Positions 6,543 through 12,651 of a DNA stretch of 16,127 bases are shown here, piece after piece. The translations under genes were made by a program, and so were the position numbers. Numbering within the stretch: position 1 is the first letter of the stretch; every line of letters begins with the position of its first letter. The DNA comes from an uncultured Collinsella sp. (GTDB lineage: Bacteria > Actinomycetota > Coriobacteriia > Coriobacteriales > Coriobacteriaceae), in the NCBI GenBank assembly GCA_902495985.1, contig CABUZF010000007.1, positions 1-16,127 of the forward strand. The letters run 5' to 3'. Under the pieces are notes generated by a model, which did not search any database, was not told the origin of the DNA, and was given only the letters and a program-made list of their open reading frames with translations.

Positions 6543-8321
6543 CTACTCCATGTAGCCACCCTGAATGGCGGAAACTGCATGCTCGGTAAAGAACTTGAGC
6601 GTGCCGGAGGTGTAACGATTAGCCTTGGGCTTCCAAGCGGCTCGGCGCTCGGCCAGGACGGCGTCGACCTCGGCCGGCTCCATCTTCTTGCCGGCGATGC
6701 CCACGATAGACAGCGAGCGCTCGGGGATGTTGATCCGGATAAGGTCGCCCTCCTCGATCAGGGCAATCGGGCCGCCCACGGCAGCCTCAGGCGAAACATG
6801 ACCGATAGCCGGGCCCTTGGAGGCGCCGGAGAAGCGGCCGTCAGTGATCAGGGCAATGCTTGCGCCCAGCTCGGGGTCGCTGGCGATAGCCTCGGTGGTG
6901 TAGAACATCTCGGGCATGCCGGAGCCCTTGGGGCCCTCATAACGAATGATGACGGCATCGCCGGGCTTGACCTCGTGCGTCAGGACGGCGTGGATAGCGT
7001 CCTCCTCACAATCGAACGGGCGAGCCTTAAGCGTGGCCTGGAACATCTCGCGCGGAACAACCGTGTGTTTGACGACGGCACCCTCGGGGGCAAGGTTGCC
7101 GTGGAGGATGGCGATAGAGCCGTCGGTACCAAAAGCCTGGTCAAACGGGCGAATAATGTCTTCGCGCTTGAGGTTCCACTTCTCCAAGTAGCGGCCGCAC
7201 TTCTCGTAGTAGCCGTTGTTCTTAAGGTCCTCGAGGTTTTCGCCGAGGGTCTTGCCGGTGACGGTCATGACATCGAGGTGAAGCATCGACTTGATCTCCT
7301 CCATGATGCGCGGCACGCCACCCGCATAGTAGAAGAACTGCGCCGGCCACTCGCCTGCGGGACGGACGTTGAGCAGGTAGTGGGCGCCACGGTGCAGGCG
7401 ATCGAAGTCGTCGGCGGACATCTCGATGCCAAACTCGCGGGCGATCGCGGGGATGTGCAGCAGCGAGTTGGTGGAACCGGAGATGGCGCCGTGGACCATG
7501 ATGAGGTTCTCGAAGGACTCCTTGGTCACGATGTCACGCGGACACAGGTTGTGCTCGGAGAGCCACACGGACTGACGGCCGGCCTCGCGCGCAAACTCAC
7601 GCAGATCGGAGCTGGTTGCGGGCAGCAGGGCCGTGCCGGGGAGCATAAGGCCCAGGGCCTCGGCGGTAACTTGCATGGTCGACGCGGTGCCCATAAACGA
7701 GCAGGCGCCGCAGCTGGGGCATGCGTTGTGCTTGGCAAACTCAAGCTCCTCGCGGGAAATCTCGCCGCGCTCGTAGCGGGCAGAAATCGCGCCGAGCTGC
7801 TCCAGGGTCAGCAGGTCAGGACCGGCATCCATGACACCGCCGGTAACGACGATGGAGGGGATGTTGATGCGGCCCATGGCCATGAGGTTCGCAGGCAGGC
7901 CCTTATCGCAGCTGGCGACAAAGACGCCGGCGTCGAACGGGGTGGCCTTGGCATGGATCTCGATCATGTTGGCGATCATGTCGCGGCTGGGCAGCGAGTA
8001 GTTGATGCCATCGTGGCCCTGGGCCTCGCCGTCGCAGATATCGGTGCAGAAGTAACGGGCGCCATGGCCACCGGCCTCGACAACGCCGGCACGGACCTCC
8101 TCGACCAGCTCGAACAGGCCGGCAGAACCCGGGTGCGAATCACCGAATGTCGACTCGATGATGACCTGCGGCTTGTCCAGATCCTCGATCGTCCAGCCGG
8201 AGCCCAGACGCAGCGGGTCCATCTCGGGGCTGATGGTGCGAAACTTGCCGGAACGCGGCTGCAGCTTGGCAACCAGGTCGGCGGCCTCCTGCCGAATCTG
8301 TGCTTTGGTCTTCTCGTCCAT
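6543..8321 (-). CDS. IlvD/Edd-family Fe-S dehydratase, probable sugar-acid dehydratase
   Basis: A 592-residue dehydratase of the dihydroxy-acid/6-phosphogluconate dehydratase family. Signature one is SCDKGLPANLMA (137-148), CPSCGAC lies at 201-207, and the second signature is ITDGRFSGASKGPAIGHVSPEA near the C-terminus. By hand alignment, the classical first cluster cysteine (PCNxH) corresponds to PGSAG (64-68), a glycine, while two extra cysteines stand in FCTDIC (92 and 96). That departure and its place after a GntP permease point to an aldonate dehydratase (YagF/YjhG-like or gluconate dehydratase giving a 2-keto-3-deoxy sugar acid) rather than valine/isoleucine synthesis. The ATG at 8321 has GAGGAG 6-8 bases upstream and is preferred to GTG at 8357. 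It follows gntP on the same strand after a gap of about 108 bases without a clear terminator, so an operon is likely. Confidence 0.85.
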   Translation of the reverse strand: MDEKTKAQIRQEAADLVAKLQPRSGKFRTISPEMDPLRLGSGWTIEDLDKPQVIIESTFGDSHPGSAGLFELVEEVRAGVVEAGGHGARYFCTDICDGEAQGHDGINYSLPSRDMIANMIEIHAKATPFDAGVFVASCDKGLPANLMAMGRINIPSIVVTGGVMDAGPDLLTLEQLGAISARYERGEISREELEFAKHNACPSCGACSFMGTASTMQVTAEALGLMLPGTALLPATSSDLREFAREAGRQSVWLSEHNLCPRDIVTKESFENLIMVHGAISGSTNSLLHIPAIAREFGIEMSADDFDRLHRGAHYLLNVRPAGEWPAQFFYYAGGVPRIMEEIKSMLHLDVMTVTGKTLGENLEDLKNNGYYEKCGRYLEKWNLKREDIIRPFDQAFGTDGSIAILHGNLAPEGAVVKHTVVPREMFQATLKARPFDCEEDAIHAVLTHEVKPGDAVIIRYEGPKGSGMPEMFYTTEAIASDPELGASIALITDGRFSGASKGPAIGHVSPEAAVGGPIALIEEGDLIRINIPERSLSIVGIAGKKMEPAEVDAVLAERRAAWKPKANRYTSGTLKFFTEHAVSAIQGGYME

Positions 8322-8429
8322 GATATTCTCCTCTTTTGGTTTGAACGGTTGTACCAATCGTTGGTTAATGAATCAGGTGTAAATGGGTACCGAGCGATGC
8401 ACTCGGCGAAAGATGCTTAGCTACGCGAA

Positions 8430-9791
8430 CTAGGCGAAGAACGAAATCACCAGGGCGCAGGCAAGACCCGAAAGGCCGATGAGCGTCTCCATAACGGTCC
8501 AGGACTTGAGGGTGGTCTTCTCGTCAATCTCCAGGAACGAGGAGCACATCCAAAAACCGGCATCGTTGACGTGCGAGAGTGCCGTGGCGCCGCCGCAGAT
8601 GGCAAGACAGATGGCGGCACGCATGAGCACCGAAGCGCCGGCGACCGCAGGCATAGCGGCCATAATGCCCGATGCCATGGTCATCGAAACAATAGAGCTA
8701 CCGACCGAGGCACGGACGAGCGCAGCGATGAGGAAGCCGACAACCACGAGGGGCAGCGGGCAGTTCTCGAGCACAGGGCCGATAACCTGGCCCAGACCGC
8801 AGTCCTGCAGCATCCAGCGAATAACGCCGCCGCAGGCGATAACCAGCAAGATCATGCCGACGGGCTTAAGCGAACGGTCGAGCAGAGCCTTGAGCTCGGC
8901 GCCGGAGTAGCCGCGGCGCGCGCCCAGCAGATACATCGCGACGAGCGTGGCGAGCGTCAAAGCGACGAACGGCTTGCCCAAGAAGGCGAGAATCGAGGCG
9001 AGCTCGGCGGGCATGGGGATATAAGAGGACAACGTGCCCAGCAAAATCAGACAAAGCGGCGTGAGCACGATGGCAAGCACCATGCCAAAGGAGGGAAGCT
9101 CCTTTTCGTCGCTCGCACCCTCGGCAGAGGTAAAGTGCTCCGGAACATCGGTAAAAATGCGACCGCCCACGTTGCGGCCCCAGATGACGCCGGCAATCGC
9201 CATGGCGATGAAAGCGGTGGGGATACCGACGAGGATCATGGTGCCCAGATCGACACCGAGCGTGCCGGCGACCAAAACCGACCCGGCCGATGGCGGCACA
9301 AACGCATAGCCAGCGGCAAGTCCCGCGAGCAGCGCGATGCCGTAGTAGAGCGTCGATTTTTTGGTCTGCGATGCCACGCTAAACGCAAGCGGAATCAAAA
9401 CGACTACGCCGGCCTCAAAGAACACCGTAGTGCCGATGACCAGACCGGTAATGCCCAGTGCCCAGCTGGAGTGACCCTGCCCAAAGGTATCGATGAAGGT
9501 CTGGGCGATCTTCTTGGCGCCGCCGCTCTCTTCAAGAATCTGACCAAACATCGAGCCCAGGCCAATGAGCAGGGCGATGTTTTGCAGCGTGGTGCCCACG
9601 CCCTTGGTGACGGTGTCTGCCACCATGTCGAGCGGCATGCCGGCACCGATACCGATCACGAGCGCCGAGACCATCATCGACAGCACGGGGTGCAGCTTGA
9701 ACTTGATGATGAGCGCAAGCAGCAGCGCGATGCCCACGATGGCGGCGATGACCAGTCTGGTGGGGTCTGCCATAAACGTTGGGTCTGACAT
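8430..9791 (-). CDS. gntP: GntP-family gluconate/sugar-acid:H+ symporter
   Basis: A 453-residue inner-membrane permease of the GntP family (usual length 440-450). Family blocks visible: GTTVFFEAGVVVLIPLAF, FVPPSAGSVLVA, RASVGSSIVSMTMASGIMA and ALSHVNDAGFWM near the C-terminus. The family imports gluconate and related hexonates by proton symport; some members take glycerate or fructuronate, so the exact substrate is open. The ATG at 9791 is supported by GGAGG about 5 bases upstream. It is the first gene of a leftward operon with the IlvD/Edd-type dehydratase and is divergent from the FadR-type regulator. The shared intergenic region carries repeated operator-like motifs, which suggests repression lifted by a sugar-acid ligand. 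Confidence 0.92.
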   Translation of the reverse strand: MSDPTFMADPTRLVIAAIVGIALLLALIIKFKLHPVLSMMVSALVIGIGAGMPLDMVADTVTKGVGTTLQNIALLIGLGSMFGQILEESGGAKKIAQTFIDTFGQGHSSWALGITGLVIGTTVFFEAGVVVLIPLAFSVASQTKKSTLYYGIALLAGLAAGYAFVPPSAGSVLVAGTLGVDLGTMILVGIPTAFIAMAIAGVIWGRNVGGRIFTDVPEHFTSAEGASDEKELPSFGMVLAIVLTPLCLILLGTLSSYIPMPAELASILAFLGKPFVALTLATLVAMYLLGARRGYSGAELKALLDRSLKPVGMILLVIACGGVIRWMLQDCGLGQVIGPVLENCPLPLVVVGFLIAALVRASVGSSIVSMTMASGIMAAMPAVAGASVLMRAAICLAICGGATALSHVNDAGFWMCSSFLEIDEKTTLKSWTVMETLIGLSGLACALVISFFA

Positions 9792-9804
9792 CTTTCCTCC
9801 AATT

Positions 9805-9900
9805 CATCAGACCTTTTGAATTCGTCTGATGACTATAGCGTGTTTTGGAAAGGTCTGATGTTTCATTTTGAAATTTGTTCGAAATACATCTGATGTATTT
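9805..9900. promoter_or_regulatory. Operator cluster in the gntP-fadR intergenic region
   Basis: The half-site CATCAGAC (9805-9812) and its inverted copy GTCTGATG (9824-9831) form an 8-bp perfect inverted repeat. A third copy GGTCTGATG lies at 9852-9860. A perfect odd palindrome AAATACATC-T-GATGTATTT covers 9882-9900. On the minus strand a -10-like TATAGT (9832-9837) for gntP lies between the first two half-sites, so bound protein would cover the promoter. CTCAGATGA at 9994-10002 is a weaker copy just before the regulator gene. The motif style fits FadR/GntR-type repressors, and the adjacent regulator is the natural candidate. Confidence 0.7.
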
Positions 9901-9985
9901 GGTAAACGGTCGTATTTGCGCTGCGAACGGTATATCTAAGCCGCCCGACTCAAATCCAGCGGCCAATATCGCATCCGTGGTGCGC

Positions 9986-9991
9986 TAAAAT
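9986..9991 (+). promoter_or_regulatory. Possible -10 element of the FadR-type regulator gene
   Basis: TAAAAT lies 35-40 bases before the ATG at 10026. No good -35 hexamer is visible at the usual distance (CCAATA at 9963-9968). A half operator CTCAGATGA follows at once, so autoregulation is plausible. Confidence 0.3.
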
Positions 9992-10025
9992 AGCTCAGAT
10001 GATTTTTGTAATGAAAGGTATAGCT

Positions 10026-10718
10026 ATGGCCCGCGCCGAATCGGGACTCCCCGAGCAAATATCGGAGAAAATCATTCAATTGATTCTGGATGAACACCTT
10101 GAGCAAGGAGATCGCCTGCCTAAGGAAACCGTGCTGGTCGAGCGCTTGGGCGCTGGCAGGAGCACTGTGCGCGAGGCCATGAAGTTGCTGCAGTCGCGCA
10201 ATATCGTGCGCATTAAGCAAGGTTCGGGCACCTATGTGGCGTCAAACCCCGGCGTTGCCGACGACCCGCTGGGCTTTACCTTTATCAACGACAAGCAGCG
10301 TCTGGCGCGCGACCTACTCGAGGTGCGCTTTATGATCGAGCCGCAGATGGCACGCATGGCGGCCGAGCACGCAACCAACGACCAGGTCGTCTGTATCAAA
10401 GATCTCTGCGACGAATCCGAGCGCCTGGCCGAGGCCGGTGAGGATTACTCCGCCGCCGACACCGCGTTCCACAATGCCATTGCCGAAAGCTCCGGAAACC
10501 TCGTCGTTCCCCGCCTGATGGGCGTGCTCAAGGCATCCGTCCCCCTCTTTATCGACGTGACCGGCAAAAAGCTCGTCGAGGAAACTATCCGCACGCACCG
10601 CGATGTGGCCGACGCCATCGCCTCACGCAATCCCACCGCTGCGCACGACGCGATGTATCTGCACCTGGTCTACAACCGCAACATGATCGCGGAAGGCGCA
10701 CAGGCAAAAAGCGAGTAG
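10026..10718 (+). CDS. FadR-subfamily GntR transcriptional regulator
   Basis: A 230-residue regulator with an N-terminal winged helix (about 9-72: PEQISEKIIQLIL, DRLPKETVLVERLGAGRSTVREAMKLL, GSGTYVAS) and a C-terminal all-helical FCD ligand domain (about 88-220). The FCD metal or ligand set is visible as D145, H149, H191 and H213. Such proteins sense small carboxylates, often sugar acids, and repress neighbouring catabolic genes. The ATG at 10026 is chosen because GAAAGG ends 7 bases upstream; an ATG at 9999 lacks such a site. It is divergent from gntP and upstream of the DhuD-type gene, so it probably controls both. The ligand may be the imported hexonate, KDG or an intermediate. Confidence 0.92.
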   Translation: MARAESGLPEQISEKIIQLILDEHLEQGDRLPKETVLVERLGAGRSTVREAMKLLQSRNIVRIKQGSGTYVASNPGVADDPLGFTFINDKQRLARDLLEVRFMIEPQMARMAAEHATNDQVVCIKDLCDESERLAEAGEDYSAADTAFHNAIAESSGNLVVPRLMGVLKASVPLFIDVTGKKLVEETIRTHRDVADAIASRNPTAAHDAMYLHLVYNRNMIAEGAQAKSE

Positions 10719-10744
10719 CGGGATTGCAGCAATCGATTACAACC

Positions 10745-10772
10745 GTTCACCTTTTAAAAGTGAACGTTCACC
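10745..10772. promoter_or_regulatory. Overlapping GTTCAC/GTGAAC palindromes upstream of the DhuD-type gene
   Basis: GTTCAC (10745-10750), GTGAAC (10760-10765) and GTTCAC (10766-10771) form two overlapping dyads: one 6-bp inverted repeat with a 9-base spacer, and the perfect 12-bp palindrome GTGAACGTTCAC. A -10-like TATACT at 10814-10819 follows without a good -35 match, which suggests an activator-dependent promoter. The motif differs from the CATCAGAC sites before gntP, so a second regulator may act here. With its A/T centre the dyad could also serve as a weak terminator of the preceding gene. Confidence 0.5.
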
Positions 10773-10876
10773 TGTTTTTAGGGGAATAGGGGCGTTAATT
10801 CCTCCGCTTCTCCTATACTGAGCCTGTACTAAAAGCAAGACAAATATAGATGAACGTTTCTTTTGAAAGGATCGCT

Positions 10877-11686
10877 ATGTCTGATCTTATGGACAGCTTC
10901 CGCTTGGATGGCAAGGTCGCGCTCGTGACCGGCGCCACCTATGGCATCGGCATGGCCATTGCCGAGGCACTCGGCGAGGCCGGCGCCAAGATTGCCTTTA
11001 ACGCACGTCACGCCGACAAGGTCGCCGAGGCCGAGAAGCACTACCGCGAGCTGGGCTTTGAGGCTCATGGTTACGTGGCAGATGTCACCGACGAGGCCGT
11101 CGTCGCCGAGCTCATCGCCAAGATCGAGGCCGACTTTGGTACCACGCCCGACATCCTGGTCAACAACGCCGGCGTCATTCAGCGCACACCCATGCTCGAC
11201 ATGAGCGCCGAGGACTTCCGCCGCGTCGTCGATATCGACCTCAACGCACCGTTTATCGTCTCCAAGGCCTGTCTGCCCGGCATGATCGCCAAGGGCCACG
11301 GCAAGATCATCAACATTTGCTCGATGATGAGCGAGCTGGGCCGCGAGACCATCGCCGGCTATGCCGCCGCCAAGGGCGGCCTGAAGATGCTCACCAAGAA
11401 CATCTGCTCCGAGTTTGGCGAGGCCAACATCCAGTGCAACGGCATTGGGCCAGGCTACATCGCCACGCCGCAGACCGCGCCGCTGCGCGAGACGCAGCCC
11501 GACGGCAGCCGTCACCCATTTGATCAGTTCATCATTGCCAAGACGCCGGCAGCCCGTTGGGGTACGCCCGAGGATCTGAAGGGTCCCGCCGTGTTCCTGG
11601 CCTCCGACGCATCGAACTTCGTCAACGGGCACATTCTGTACGTGGACGGCGGCATCCTGGCATACATCGGCAAACAGCCACAGTAG
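10877..11686 (+). CDS. dhuD: SDR dehydrogenase, DhuD/KduD-type (2-keto-3-deoxygluconate dehydrogenase)
   Basis: A 269-residue classical short-chain dehydrogenase. Cofactor motif TGATYGIG lies at 18-25, NNAG at 96-99, N123, and the catalytic S149-Y162-K166 in ICSMMSELGRETIAGYAAAKGG. The block around the catalytic residues and the GPGYIATPQTAPLRE segment agree closely with what I recall of streptococcal DhuD and the gluconate 5-dehydrogenase/KduD group. DhuD reduces 2,5-diketo-3-deoxygluconate to KDG with NADH, in the breakdown of unsaturated uronates from glycosaminoglycans or pectin. The ATG at 10877 has GAAAGG ending 6 bases upstream and is preferred to ATG 10850. It is followed by the DhuI-type isomerase on the same strand, its expected partner. 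Alternative: gluconate 5-dehydrogenase. Confidence 0.85.
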   Translation: MSDLMDSFRLDGKVALVTGATYGIGMAIAEALGEAGAKIAFNARHADKVAEAEKHYRELGFEAHGYVADVTDEAVVAELIAKIEADFGTTPDILVNNAGVIQRTPMLDMSAEDFRRVVDIDLNAPFIVSKACLPGMIAKGHGKIINICSMMSELGRETIAGYAAAKGGLKMLTKNICSEFGEANIQCNGIGPGYIATPQTAPLRETQPDGSRHPFDQFIIAKTPAARWGTPEDLKGPAVFLASDASNFVNGHILYVDGGILAYIGKQPQ

Positions 11687-11704
11687 GGCATTCGGGCGAG
11701 TCCA

Positions 11705-11803
11705 TGGACGATAAGGTCTGCTGCTCAGACAGTCCTGCTCGCACGGAAAGCACATTAAGTGCTTTCCGGCTCGTGCGGAACTCGCGACAGACCTTATCGT
11801 CCA
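11705..11803. other. Large nested hairpin between the DhuD- and DhuI-type genes
   Basis: TGGACGATAAGGTCTG (11705-11720) is matched perfectly by its reverse complement at 11788-11803 (16 bp). Within the 67-base interior, CGGAAAGCAC (11744-11753) pairs perfectly with 11759-11768 around the loop ATTAA. The flanking bases are partly complementary. A further small stem CCAACC-TCG-GGTTGG follows at 11816-11830. There is no T-run, so this is not a standard terminator. It may stabilise or process the message between the two genes, or be a small palindromic repeat element. Confidence 0.8.
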
Positions 11804-11892
11804 CCGCCCGCAAAACCAACCTCGGGTTGGAATAGCCGCCACCCGCATACAGAAACAAAAAATGGAAACATTTGGTTGAAAGGTTAACTCAA

Positions 11893-12534
11893 ATGAAGAT
11901 CGCTCTGATCAACGAGAACTCTCAGAACTCCAAGAACCCCATGATCGAGGCTGCCCTTAAGAAGGTTGTCGAGCCCATGGGCCACACCGTCTTTAACTAT
12001 GGCATGTATGCCGACGCCGACTCCAAGCCCCTCACCTATGTGCAGAACGGCATCCTTGCCGCCGTGCTGCTGAACTCCGGCGCTGCCGACTACGTCGTGA
12101 CCGGCTGCGGCACCGGCGAGGGCGCTATGCTCGCCTGCAACTCCTTCCCCGGCGTGCTGTGCGGCCATGTTGCCGACCCGCTCGATGCCTACACCTTTGC
12201 CCAGGTCAACGATGGCAACGCCGTCGCCATGCCCTTCGCGCTCAAGAACGGCTGGGGCCAGGAGCTCAACCTTGAGTACACCTTCGAGAAGCTCTTTGGC
12301 TTTGGTTCGGGCAACGGCTACCCCGCCGAGCGTGTTGAGCCCGAGCAGCGCAACAAGAAAATCCTCGACGGCGTGCGCGCTGTGACCATGCGTCCGCTCG
12401 TCGACGTCCTGGGCGAGATCGATCAGGACCTGGTGAAGGGCGCGCTTGCCGGCGAGCACTTCCAGGAGTACTTCTTTGCCAACGCAACCGACGAGGCCAT
12501 CGTCGCCAAGGTCAAGGAGATTCTGGGGCTCTAA
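11893..12534 (+). CDS. dhuI: RpiB/LacAB-fold isomerase, DhuI-type (DHU isomerase)
   Basis: A 213-residue member of the RpiB/LacA/LacB sugar-phosphate isomerase superfamily, longer than RpiB (about 150) because of a C-terminal extension. It opens with MKIALINENSQNSKN and shows TGCGTGEGAMLACNSFPGV (70-88), the family's active-site loop with C72, then EPEQRNKKIL and FQEYFF blocks. This agrees with what I recall of streptococcal DhuI, which converts 4-deoxy-L-threo-5-hexosulose-uronate to 2,5-diketo-3-deoxygluconate, the substrate of DhuD. Its position after the DhuD-type gene supports that role. The ATG at 11893 has GAAAGG ending 9 bases upstream. A strong terminator follows at once, so it ends the rightward operon. 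Confidence 0.85.
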   Translation: MKIALINENSQNSKNPMIEAALKKVVEPMGHTVFNYGMYADADSKPLTYVQNGILAAVLLNSGAADYVVTGCGTGEGAMLACNSFPGVLCGHVADPLDAYTFAQVNDGNAVAMPFALKNGWGQELNLEYTFEKLFGFGSGNGYPAERVEPEQRNKKILDGVRAVTMRPLVDVLGEIDQDLVKGALAGEHFQEYFFANATDEAIVAKVKEILGL

Positions 12535-12559
12535 TCGCACGGCTCATTGCTGCCAACAC

Positions 12560-12600
12560 AAGCGGCGGTCGTCCCACGTACGGGACGACCGCCGCTTTTT
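12560..12600 (+). terminator. Strong rho-independent terminator after the DhuI-type gene
   Basis: A 16-bp perfect stem (12560-12575 with 12582-12597) around the loop ACGTAC, followed by a T-run. It lies 25 bases after the stop codon. Confidence 0.95.
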
Positions 12601-12613
12601 GCTATCTAGCGAC

Positions 12614-12642
12614 TGGTGCCGCGGGGACAGCCCCATGCACCA
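12614..12642. repeat. REP-like hairpin TGGTGC...GCACCA
   Basis: TGGTGC (12614-12619) pairs with GCACCA (12637-12642), and inside it GGGG-ACAG-CCCC (12623-12634) forms a second stem. It lies 9 bases beyond the stop codon of the OYE-family gene. The layout resembles REP-type palindromes and may also slow transcription at the end of that gene. There is no T-run. Confidence 0.55.
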
Positions 12643-12651
12643 AAGGGCTGA

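Noticed and set aside
6543..8321. A branched-chain amino acid dihydroxy-acid dehydratase (ilvD)
   Set aside because: No other ilv genes are nearby, the cysteine pattern differs from classical IlvD, and the gene follows a sugar-acid permease.
6498..8420. A 640-codon plus-strand open frame opposite the dehydratase gene
   Set aside because: It is a shadow of codon bias in a GC-rich gene; the opposite strand encodes a clear IlvD/Edd protein with both signatures.
8571..9788. A 405-codon plus-strand frame opposite gntP
   Set aside because: It is an antisense shadow with Asp/Gly/His/Arg-rich content and no domain; gntP is unmistakable on the other strand.
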